NCBI GenBank assembly: GCA_002784505.1
Contig: PFLF01000081.1
Coordinates: 1-11,827, forward strand
DNA: 11,827 bases
Source: Candidatus Roizmanbacteria bacterium CG_4_10_14_0_8_um_filter_39_9
GTDB taxonomy: Bacteria > Patescibacteriota > Microgenomatia > UBA1406 > GWC2-37-13
Direction of reading: 5' to 3'
Below the pieces are notes generated by a model, which saw nothing but the letters and a program-made list of their open reading frames with translations, was not told the DNA's origin and did no database searches. Each line of letters starts with the position of its first letter. Within the stretch, counting starts at the first letter, position 1. The position numbers and the translations under genes are program-made. This document shows, piece by piece, positions 1 to 6,002 of the stretch.

Positions 1-1413
1 GAGGGTATATCTGCAAAACATATAAATACACGGCCAGGCATGAGGCAATTACTACAGTTTTGTTGTTCTAAAAAAAACAACGTCTCTTATGTAATTGTCT
101 ATAAGCTGGATAGGTGGTCCCGAAATACTGAAGAAGGATTGGCGGCCTCTGCTCTACTTGCAAAATATGGTATTGAAATGGCGTCTACTACTGAGGGAAT
201 AGAAAAATCACCAACAAGCTCTCTATTAAAAACCATACTTTTGGCTTTAGGACAGTTTGATAATGAGATGAAAGGTGAAAGAATACATGACAATATGCTT
301 GCGCTGTATAGAAAGGGCGTATGGTGCTGGAAATGCCCAATTGGATATATACGACCATTCAAAACGAATGAAGAAAACAAAGGGAAAGCACCCCTGCCTC
401 ATAAAAAACTAAGACCTATCCTATATACATTATTTCAAGAAGCAAGTACCTCCCTTTATACAAAACAGCAACTTGCGGACCGCATGAATGTACGAGGCTT
501 TGAAGATATTACCCACTTCCCTGCGACAATTAAAACAGTAAATCGTATTGTAAAGAACTCATTCTATTACGGAAAAATGTATTGTGAAAAGTGGAATGAA
601 TACTCTCAAGGTAAACATGAGCCAATTGTTGATGAAGCGCTTTGGACAAAGACTTACAATGCTGTATTTAATGTAAAAATAAAGTATAGCTCCCAGCCAA
701 GCGAAGTCTATTTACTTAAAGGCACTGTTAAATGTGAAGAGTGCGGAAAGTATATGACATCGAGTAATCCCAGGGGACGCAGTAGGTCGTATACGAACTA
801 CGAGTGCGGAAATAAGGTGTGTAGAAGGGCAAGAATAGACACTGAGGAAGCACATAATCAGTTTGTTAAGGTACTAAAATCAGTTAAGCCAACAAAACGC
901 ACTATGATGCTATTTGACCACATGGTTTTTAATGAGTGGGACCAAACCATAAACACTGTAAAAGAGGAAGCGAAAGCAATCAATGAGCGCATTGAAATGC
1001 TGGAAGCCGACCTGGTAAGTATAAGAAAGTCGTATGATAAAGGTATTTATACCGAAGAGATGGCAAAGAAAGAAGCGGAAAAGGTGAATAATGAGATTGT
1101 GGTCCTTGGAGTAGAAAAGTCAGATATTAAGTTTGAACAGTACAACAAAGAAAAGGTCCGCAATTTTACAGAGTATTTTCTTCTTCATTTGGACCGACTA
1201 TGGGAAAAGCTCACCGAACCAGCCATGAAACAGGCACTACAAAATAAGGTGTTTCCTATGGGAGTGGTATGTACTAGAAAGAAAGAAATACGAACCGCAG
1301 GTTTATCGCCTTCCTTTGAGCTAATCCGTGCTCTGAACACGGCTTCTGATACCATTGGTGATCCCGTGGGGATTCGAACCCCAGATTCTCTGGCTGAAAA
1401 CCAGATGTCCTAG
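1..1413 (+). CDS. Large serine recombinase (integrase), 5'-truncated by the window edge
   Basis: Site-specific DNA recombinase of the large serine family, expected to integrate and excise a mobile element. The reading frame is open from base 1, reading EGISAKHINTRPG before the first Met at 40. This is the usual block after the catalytic domain start, so the true start and the nucleophilic Ser lie left of the window. From the Met at 40: resolvase-fold motif YKLDRWSRNT (residues 21-30), recombinase domain to about 215, a zinc ribbon with Cys232, Cys235, Cys256 and Cys261, then a charged coiled-coil stretch at about 300-350. The last 19 codons (from about 1357) are antisense to a tRNA-Glu gene and read GDPVGIRTPDS, a typical translation of a tRNA T-arm. 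The natural C-terminus was therefore probably replaced or extended at integration. Family assignment is firm; the exact biological end is uncertain. Confidence 0.9.
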   Translation, partial: EGISAKHINTRPGMRQLLQFCCSKKNNVSYVIVYKLDRWSRNTEEGLAASALLAKYGIEMASTTEGIEKSPTSSLLKTILLALGQFDNEMKGERIHDNMLALYRKGVWCWKCPIGYIRPFKTNEENKGKAPLPHKKLRPILYTLFQEASTSLYTKQQLADRMNVRGFEDITHFPATIKTVNRIVKNSFYYGKMYCEKWNEYSQGKHEPIVDEALWTKTYNAVFNVKIKYSSQPSEVYLLKGTVKCEECGKYMTSSNPRGRSRSYTNYECGNKVCRRARIDTEEAHNQFVKVLKSVKPTKRTMMLFDHMVFNEWDQTINTVKEEAKAINERIEMLEADLVSIRKSYDKGIYTEEMAKKEAEKVNNEIVVLGVEKSDIKFEQYNKEKVRNFTEYFLLHLDRLWEKLTEPAMKQALQNKVFPMGVVCTRKKEIRTAGLSPSFELIRALNTASDTIGDPVGIRTPDSLAENQMS

Positions 1414-1432
1414 GCCACTAGACGACGGGACC
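1356..1432 (-). tRNA. tRNA-Glu (anticodon UUC), CCA encoded
   Basis: On the minus strand a full cloverleaf can be drawn. The acceptor stem GGTCCCG pairs with CGGGATC (one G-U). The anticodon stem TCTGG/CCAGA closes the loop TTTTCAG, giving anticodon UUC (Glu). The T-arm contains GGTTCGAAT with stem CTGGG/CCCCA-type pairing. The discriminator is A (1359) and CCA is encoded at 1358-1356. The 3' half overlaps, antisense, the end of the serine recombinase reading frame, marking the 3' end of this tRNA as the likely attachment site of an element lying to the left. The gene appears intact, so the integration event preserved tRNA function. Confidence 0.95.
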
Positions 1433-1444
1433 AAGTCGAGTTTA

Positions 1445-1453
1445 ATTATATCA
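1445..1453 (-). promoter_or_regulatory. Extended -10 promoter of tRNA-Glu
   Basis: Minus-strand TGA-TATAAT lies 12 nt before the first base of tRNA-Glu. The TGN directly in front of a perfect TATAAT makes an extended -10 element. No good -35 hexamer is seen 17 nt upstream (TTCGTA). Confidence 0.55.
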
Positions 1454-1493
1454 TGAAGTTAATTCACTACGAAGCTTGTTACTGGCCTTAAAT

Positions 1494-1520
1494 AACATAT
1501 CACTCCCGGAGTGATATGTT
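1494..1520. repeat. Palindromic repeat R1 (13-bp perfect arms)
   Basis: Perfect palindrome with arms AACATATCACTCC and GGAGTGATATGTT around a single central C. It lies between the tRNA-Glu promoter and the 3' end of the CYTH gene. The same core recurs at 1573, 5871 and 11711. There is no long T-run on either side, so terminator function is less clear here than for the copies at 5861 and 11704. Confidence 0.8.
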
Positions 1521-1572
1521 TCCGATAAACAACCTCTTCGATTAGATTACTACATCAGCCCAGAAAAATTCA

Positions 1573-1585
1573 CACTCCCGGAGTG
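1573..1585. repeat. Palindromic repeat R2 (core only)
   Basis: CACTCC-C-GGAGTG core with 6-bp arms, identical to the core of R1 and 52 bp from its end. The outer arms have decayed on the left, while the right side keeps GATA. It sits 26 bp beyond the stop codon of the CYTH gene. A degraded version may survive beside the duplicated CYTH tail at about 3834-3847. Confidence 0.65.
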
Positions 1586-1611
1586 ATAAGAAATCAGTTA
1601 ATGGGTTGCAG

Positions 1612-2751
1612 CTATTTAGAGGTTGGTATTCCGACTACAGCCAAACTTTGATTTTTATATCTTGAGTCCTCTGTTACCTCTTTTCCAAACCAATCTGGCG
1701 CAGTAAACGCGGTACTAATATCCTCTGATTTAAATTCGACTTCCGCCGTATAAAGTCCTTCCAATTTACCATGATATACATCAAGTTCTATTGTTAATTC
1801 ATCATAAGGTATTTCATAGCGGATTTTTTCAATCCGCTTACCTTCAGTTAGTGGCCACAACTGTTCAAACTGCTCCTGAGTGATAGGGACCTCAACTTCT
1901 TTACGTGTTTTGCCTGAGCCTACTTTAACCGTTTGAAAAAATTTCTCACCTTTTTTTCTTAGGCGGACTTCAGTGCTTGTTGTGCCATCGATTGCCAAAT
2001 AACCCTGAGAGATATCAATGTGTTTAAATGTTTCAAGACCTTCTGGCAATTTAGAAACAAGAAATTTTCTCTCAATTTCCTCAGGCATTGTAAGCCTTTC
2101 AAAACGTGCAATCAGTTCAGGGCTAAAACCCCACTTTTCACTCACCCAATCCTGACCCTTGAGCCATGATGCCATATTTTTTATCTCATTATCGCCTTCC
2201 TCTCCCAAAATGACAGTTGCCTCACACATTGCATTAACAATTACATTTGCAACGTCCTGTTCGTGGCCTGCAAGGGCAGGATTTTCGGCCACAAGCATTT
2301 TTGCTTTCCAGAGTGCATATCCGTCCCATAAAAAGAAGCGAAAAACATCTTGCGGATTCCCATTATTTATTTGTCTTGGGTCTTTAAAAACATTTTTTGC
2401 ATTAGTATCATCCGATATTTCTCTGTTTAATGAATTAAACGTTTCAACCAAAAATTTGTTCCATTCCTTTCTTTCCTCCCTATTTGACCATGAAAACATT
2501 GCAGGTAAAGTAGGCATGTCAAAACTACTCGTATAGGTATTTATTAAGGTTGTGTCTCGGGAAGTAGGACTTATTGTCCCCAATGCATTAACAGTTCCGG
2601 TTACTTTGTCCAGCAGTGAAAATTCCTCGGCATAAAAAAGTTTACTTGCACGTATGTCTACAGATTCAGCAACTGCAGCATTTAATAGAGGATTTGTCAA
2701 ATACCGAGCCGCCAACTGTACTGCAGTTCTTTTAGATTGTTCTAGCAACAT
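1612..2751 (-). CDS. CYTH-domain (triphosphate tunnel) protein with unrecognised N-terminal half
   Basis: A 379-residue protein. Residues about 224-372 form a CYTH domain, the fold of adenylate cyclase CyaB, thiamine triphosphatase and inorganic triphosphatases, which bind triphosphate and Mg in a beta-barrel tunnel. Visible signature residues are E225-I-E227-R-K229 (ExExK), R263/R265 (EVRLRKK), K276, E322/D324 and E337/E339 (AEVEF). The hydrolytic core therefore looks intact and triphosphatase activity is plausible; the substrate is unknown. Residues 1-222 match no family I recognise. They are soluble-looking, aromatic-rich (RFFLWDGYALWKAK at 138-151), with no signal peptide or membrane helix. 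The start is fixed by a promoter whose -10 ends 6 nt before the ATG, implying a leaderless mRNA. The last 53 codons are duplicated as a pseudogene at 3867-4028. Confidence 0.85.
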   Translation of the reverse strand: MLLEQSKRTAVQLAARYLTNPLLNAAVAESVDIRASKLFYAEEFSLLDKVTGTVNALGTISPTSRDTTLINTYTSSFDMPTLPAMFSWSNREERKEWNKFLVETFNSLNREISDDTNAKNVFKDPRQINNGNPQDVFRFFLWDGYALWKAKMLVAENPALAGHEQDVANVIVNAMCEATVILGEEGDNEIKNMASWLKGQDWVSEKWGFSPELIARFERLTMPEEIERKFLVSKLPEGLETFKHIDISQGYLAIDGTTSTEVRLRKKGEKFFQTVKVGSGKTRKEVEVPITQEQFEQLWPLTEGKRIEKIRYEIPYDELTIELDVYHGKLEGLYTAEVEFKSEDISTAFTAPDWFGKEVTEDSRYKNQSLAVVGIPTSK

Positions 2752-2757
2752 ATCTAT

Positions 2758-2785
2758 ATTATAGTACTTTATTGCTGAGAGTCAA
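2758..2785 (-). promoter_or_regulatory. Sigma-70-type promoter of the CYTH gene, leaderless geometry
   Basis: Minus strand TTGACT (2785-2780), 16-nt spacer, TATAAT (2763-2758), then 6 nt to the ATG at 2751. Transcription would start on or next to the A of the ATG. No Shine-Dalgarno is present. Confidence 0.8.
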
Positions 2786-2789
2786 TTTA

Positions 2790-2808
2790 CGTGATATTTT
2801 TGATCACG
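2790..2808. repeat. Small inverted repeat between two minus-strand genes
   Basis: Arms CGTGAT and ATCACG separated by 7 nt. It lies 33 bp beyond the stop of the 312-residue gene and 5 bp upstream of the CYTH promoter -35. It could be a weak terminator hairpin or an operator; it has no clear T-run. Confidence 0.35.
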
Positions 2809-2841
2809 CCGTAACTAACTTTCGAGGTTGGTTTGAATTCC

Positions 2842-3780
2842 TCAACGCACCCTGTTTGGAAGAAGCCTTTGAATTGCAGGCAAATCCGCATTAAATAGCA
2901 TACCTGTTGAGTCTGACAGTGCATCATGCTCGACCGGTAAGTTATCTTTCCAATATTCTCCCAAAAAGGTGATGTATACTGATTTGCGAGCAAGTTCTAG
3001 ATCGCTAAGCATTTTTATACTTAGTGGAACTGATGGTCCCCTCATTGTGAAACTATCTGCCGTAATACCCCAACTATCTTTATTCGTATCTTCATATAAT
3101 ACGAATGCTTCTTTATCATCCATAGCCTTAGAGGACACTCTATAAAAATGATAGGAAGAGGGAATGTTTTTACTTTGCAAACCCGCGAAAATAAAGGCTC
3201 CATCAAGAATGCCACGGGCAACATTTCCAAATGCGCTAACTGGTAACTCACCCCTATTTTTTGCAATATATTCACAAGCACTATTCACAAGTTCATTTCT
3301 TTTTCTTTGTGACAAATTCATTATTCCTTCGCCTGCTCCTTGATTAAATTGCGGGCCACCCGGCAACTCTAAGGAGTCAACTTGGCTAACGGGCACACTT
3401 CCAAATAGATGATCAGTCACCCATCCGTCAGTTTTATTAAAAGCATTTGCACTCAAGGACGCGATCTTCTTCTGCACAACTTCAACCGGTAAATCCAACG
3501 TTCGATAAATGTCATCTACCAGTGTCTGTTCTTCAGACATATCAAAATCTCCGTTTAGAAACGCTTTGGCGTAATATACCGTTAATGCTTTTAAGTCGTT
3601 AAGTATAAGGGGAGGAACTGATTTTGTCTCTAAAGTTCTTTCCTTGACTAGCGTTTGGTACAGTCCACGAACAAATGGCGTAAAATAATATATTTGTTGT
3701 CTTAAGTGCTGCTCCTGTTGATGAGTCAACTCTTTATAAGGAGTATGTGGTGATTGTTCTAAAGTGTGGCCATCATTCAT
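2842..3780 (-). CDS. Hypothetical protein, 312 residues
   Basis: I do not recognise this family. The frame is long and unbroken and has its own promoter. The product looks soluble: no signal peptide, no hydrophobic segment long enough to span a membrane, a charged Gln/His-rich N-terminus (THQQEQHLRQQ, about 19-29), a helical-looking middle and a C-terminal third with several aromatic residues. The start ATG is supported by TATAAT ending 6 nt upstream. It stops at UGA, showing that UGA is read as stop here. It lies between the intact CYTH gene and the CYTH-tail pseudogene, so it sits inside the segment bounded by direct repeats and could be lost by recombination between them. No function is proposed. 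Confidence 0.75.
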   Translation of the reverse strand: MNDGHTLEQSPHTPYKELTHQQEQHLRQQIYYFTPFVRGLYQTLVKERTLETKSVPPLILNDLKALTVYYAKAFLNGDFDMSEEQTLVDDIYRTLDLPVEVVQKKIASLSANAFNKTDGWVTDHLFGSVPVSQVDSLELPGGPQFNQGAGEGIMNLSQRKRNELVNSACEYIAKNRGELPVSAFGNVARGILDGAFIFAGLQSKNIPSSYHFYRVSSKAMDDKEAFVLYEDTNKDSWGITADSFTMRGPSVPLSIKMLSDLELARKSVYITFLGEYWKDNLPVEHDALSDSTGMLFNADLPAIQRLLPNRVR

Positions 3781-3786
3781 GGTGAT

Positions 3787-3792
3787 ATTATA
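3787..3792 (-). promoter_or_regulatory. -10 element of the 312-residue gene, leaderless geometry
   Basis: Minus-strand TATAAT, then 6 nt (ATCACC), then the ATG at 3780. There is no convincing -35 at 16-18 nt; TTGTGT occurs at only 14 nt. Same spacing to the start codon as at 2758 and 7563. Confidence 0.6.
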
Positions 3793-3866
3793 CTACTGGA
3801 TTAGACACACAAGATCTTTAAAATGATCTCGAGACTCCCAGTGTTATTTCAGTTGATTGAGTGCGG

Positions 3867-4028
3867 CTATTCAGAGGTTGGTATTCCAGATACAGCCAAA
3901 CTTTTATTTTTATATCCTGGGTCCTCTGTTACCTCTTTTCCAAACCAATCTGGCGCAGTAAACGCGGTACTAATATCCTCTGATTTAAATTCGACTTCCG
4001 CCGTATAAAGCCCATCTAATTTTCCATG
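3867..4028 (-). pseudogene. CYTH-gene 3' fragment (duplicated tail)
   Basis: The frame starting at HGKLDGLYTAEVEF and ending at the TAG at 3867 matches the last 53 codons of the intact CYTH gene (1612-1773) with about 93 percent nucleotide identity (11 differences over about 162 bases by eye). The block 3921-4010 is identical to 1666-1755 over all 90 bases, while both flanks differ. Similarity continues weakly past the stop (3848-3865 against 1593-1610). The upstream ExExK part of the domain is absent, and the sequence before HGKL is unrelated, so this cannot be a working CYTH enzyme. No promoter or ribosome site suits it. It is a direct repeat of the intact gene tail, about 2.25 kb away. Confidence 0.85.
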
Positions 4029-4042
4029 GAGTGCTTTGCATC

Positions 4043-4294
4043 TTAACGATACCAAAGTGCTTGTGCGAGAGGGAAGAGGCTTCCTAAGTCATGACGAAGT
4101 TTGCGTGTCAACCTTTTAGACTCGTCATATAAGCCTCTGTCTTTACCATCGCTTGTAATAAGAGCGTGGTTATTATGTCCAAGAGAACGCATTGCATTTC
4201 TCGATTCACTTAGAAATAAATTCAGGACAGGAATATTTACATGAATTTCTCCCATATCAAGAGTTATTTTAGCATAAAGAGGCCACAAACTCAA
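4043..4294 (-). CDS. Short uncharacterised ORF, possibly a gene remnant
   Basis: An 83-codon open frame whose only upstream start is a TTG at 4294, shortly after an in-frame stop. It has no visible Shine-Dalgarno and no -10 at the spacing used by its neighbours. The peptide is basic in its C-terminal half (SKRLTRKLRHDLG) and resembles nothing I know. It overlaps, in another frame, the sequence just before the CYTH-tail fragment, so 4029-4300 could be the leftover of a gene disrupted when the duplication or a deletion occurred. It could equally be non-coding. Confidence 0.25.
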   Translation of the reverse strand: MSLWPLYAKITLDMGEIHVNIPVLNLFLSESRNAMRSLGHNNHALITSDGKDRGLYDESKRLTRKLRHDLGSLFPLAQALWYR

Positions 4295-4317
4295 ACACTA
4301 CATACATTGTAGCTGTT

Positions 4318-4842
4318 CTACATAATTGCGAAAGCGCGTACGGGGCTACCGTCACTCTCCTTGATATTAAGGGGAACTCCGTAAAAATTGAATGAAGCGG
4401 GAAGTTTGTCGGTATTGGTTAAATTTTCAAAAGAAATAATATCGGCGTCCAATAACAATTTTTCAAGCGCTATATCAAACTCAAACTTTTCAGATAGTCC
4501 GATAAACTTGGGAGGAAAAGCAATAAGTTGGTCTGCTATTTCTTTGGTAATGTTTGTCGAGGAAAAAGTAACTCCTTTGTTCTTAAAATATTTCATTCCG
4601 GGTGTATACAATTCTGCTTTTCCTATAAAGCGGTCAAGATCATATAAATCTAGTCGCTTTCCCGTGTTATTCATATGGTAGGGTACATTAACGTGTGTTC
4701 CAATGTGAGTGGTGAAAGATACATTTCTTAGATTCCATCCTTCCTTTTCAAGTGTATGAATTTCTTTTATGACGACTCCTGGATCGCCGGGATAAACGGG
4801 CATGCCATTAAATATTGGTTGGGATAGATCAATAATTTTCAT
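4318..4842 (-). CDS. Cyclase / kynurenine formamidase-like protein with altered metal ligands
   Basis: A 174-residue member of the cyclase family (Pfam PF04199), whose best-known members are zinc- or manganese-dependent amidohydrolases such as KynB. Family landmarks: N-terminal DLSQPIFNGMPVYPGDP (5-21), the metal motif region H46-IGT-H50-V-N52-VP-Y-H56, and the C-terminal VPLNIKESDGSPVRAFAI. The usual Asp of HxGTHxD is Asn52. The later His that normally precedes the EN(L) glutamate by 12 residues is Glu127, while Glu139 is kept. It is also shorter than the roughly 200-residue norm. Hydrolase activity is therefore doubtful and kynurenine should not be assumed as substrate. The start is 12 nt after the transporter stop; TATAAA lies 6 nt before the ATG (4854-4849), so it may be an operon gene or have its own leaderless start. 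Confidence 0.8.
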   Translation of the reverse strand: MKIIDLSQPIFNGMPVYPGDPGVVIKEIHTLEKEGWNLRNVSFTTHIGTHVNVPYHMNNTGKRLDLYDLDRFIGKAELYTPGMKYFKNKGVTFSSTNITKEIADQLIAFPPKFIGLSEKFEFDIALEKLLLDADIISFENLTNTDKLPASFNFYGVPLNIKESDGSPVRAFAIM

Positions 4843-4854
4843 ATATTGTTTATA

Positions 4855-5784
4855 TTACATCATTTTCCTCAGGTTTGGTCCAGGTACGGTCATTAGTAGC
4901 TCACTTTTTCTAGCTAGCACAAGAAGAAAAACGCCGATGAGAGTAAAAAGAAGACCGAATCCAACCTGCTTACCATATTTCTTTAAATCAATCTCTTTAA
5001 AGACCAAAATACCAATAGTTATCGTCCATAGTGCATTTAGTTGAATAATAGTAAATCCAATGGCAGCAGGAATATATTTATAAGAAAATAATTGAAAAAT
5101 ACTTGCGCCCAAATAAAACACACCAGCACCAAGTCCAAGTACAACATCTTTCCGTCGACTCTTGAACACTTCCTTAACTCTATGGCTCAGTAAAATATAA
5201 GTCAGTAAACTGAAAAATATTGATAAGCTCCATACAACTTGTTGTGAATAAACTCCAACCTGTGCTGTCACATACTTTTGAATTACCGCAACAGATCCAA
5301 AACCAAGTGCGGCCAATGAAGCAAGATAGACCCCCTTTAAATTTATCTGCTTCGTCGTTGCTGAAGAAGTGTTAGTAAAGAAGAGAGCTGATGCAAATAT
5401 TGCCAGAGCTGCAAGTATGGCATACAGTGGATTTGTAGTTGCCCATTCGCCAAGCAACAAAAGGCTTAACAATACTCCGAAAGGCCCTTGCAGGTTTTTC
5501 CACTGATTTGATCTTGAAAGTCCAATAAGATCGATCGATGTTACAAAAGCCACAAATGATGTCGCCCATATAATTCCTGCTCCTACAGACCAAAGCAACA
5601 CAAGCGATAGTTTTTCATGAAAACCAATAAGAGGTTGAAACAGATACAAGACAATTGTGCTTATCGAAAAACCGGCAGACATAAACAAACTAAAAATAAC
5701 GGGGGATAGTTTACTTAATTTTCGAGGGATGATGTAAAGGCTAAAGAAAAGGGAGCTTATTATTGCGGAAATATAACCAAACAT
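4855..5784 (-). CDS. Drug/metabolite-superfamily transporter, sugar-uptake (GRP/RhaT)-like
   Basis: A 309-residue integral membrane protein with about ten hydrophobic helices in two similar halves, as in the DMT superfamily. The loop GLSRSNQWKNLQGPFGVLLSLLLLGEW-like region (about 128-154) and its second-half counterpart IGFTIIQLNALWTITIGILVFKE recall bacterial glucose/rhamnose-type uptake carriers (PF06800 or RhaT) more than plain EamA proteins, but the substrate cannot be read from sequence. It should act in the cytoplasmic membrane. It is immediately followed by the cyclase-like gene, with 12 nt between, and both face left, so they are probably cotranscribed and may handle related compounds. 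The ATG at 5784 is supported by an extended -10 whose TATAAT ends 8 nt upstream. Confidence 0.8.
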   Translation of the reverse strand: MFGYISAIISSLFFSLYIIPRKLSKLSPVIFSLFMSAGFSISTIVLYLFQPLIGFHEKLSLVLLWSVGAGIIWATSFVAFVTSIDLIGLSRSNQWKNLQGPFGVLLSLLLLGEWATTNPLYAILAALAIFASALFFTNTSSATTKQINLKGVYLASLAALGFGSVAVIQKYVTAQVGVYSQQVVWSLSIFFSLLTYILLSHRVKEVFKSRRKDVVLGLGAGVFYLGASIFQLFSYKYIPAAIGFTIIQLNALWTITIGILVFKEIDLKKYGKQVGFGLLFTLIGVFLLVLARKSELLMTVPGPNLRKMM

Positions 5785-5792
5785 AGGATTTG

Positions 5793-5801
5793 ATTATAAC
5801 A
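5793..5801 (-). promoter_or_regulatory. Extended -10 promoter of the transporter gene
   Basis: Minus-strand TGT-TATAAT, 8 nt before the ATG at 5784, leaving a leader of only one or two bases. The -35 region is AT-rich without a clear hexamer, which an extended -10 can tolerate. Confidence 0.6.
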
Positions 5802-5860
5802 AATAAAATTTTTTACAATATTATCCACATTAAAACAGCGTTTCATGGCCCCAAACTATT

Positions 5861-5893
5861 AAAAACATATCACACCCGGTGTGATATGTTTTT
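5861..5893. terminator. Palindromic repeat R3, bidirectional terminator
   Basis: Perfect 16-bp arms (AAAAACATATCACACC and its complement) around one central C, with T-runs on both strands after the stem (T7 on plus, T5 on minus). It lies 110 bp beyond the stop of the 517-residue gene and upstream of the transporter promoter, so it would end minus-strand transcription from 7556. Same family as the copies at 1494, 1573 and 11711. Confidence 0.75.
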
Positions 5894-6002
5894 TGTAGCA
5901 CTTTCCAGAAAGAGAAAATGCCCAATTCTAGATGATGGTGTATTGCAATCTCTTTTTGAATCTGCAGAAATTGAGATTATTTAAATTTCAGTGCATCGAG
6001 AT

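Noticed and set aside
99..380. Minus-strand 93-codon frame opposite the recombinase
   Set aside because: It is a shadow of the recombinase coding strand, with no promoter and no recognisable protein.
1357..1413. C-terminal GDPVGIRTPDS as a genuine recombinase motif
   Set aside because: It is the antisense translation of the tRNA-Glu T-arm and anticodon arm, not a conserved protein motif.
1494..1590. CRISPR-like array
   Set aside because: Two palindromes with different outer arms and a single irregular gap do not form an array, and there are no cas genes in the window.
4276..4294. Resemblance of LWPL and its bases near 4278 to LWPL in the CYTH gene near 1852
   Set aside because: Considered as a sign that the short ORF is a further CYTH remnant, but the match covers under 20 bases with gaps, and the distance to the CYTH tail differs (about 250 against 80 nt), so chance is likelier.
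5790..5984. Plus-strand 64-codon frame across the intergenic region
   Set aside because: It runs through the palindromic terminator at 5861-5893 and begins in the transporter promoter; no start signal and no protein-like features.
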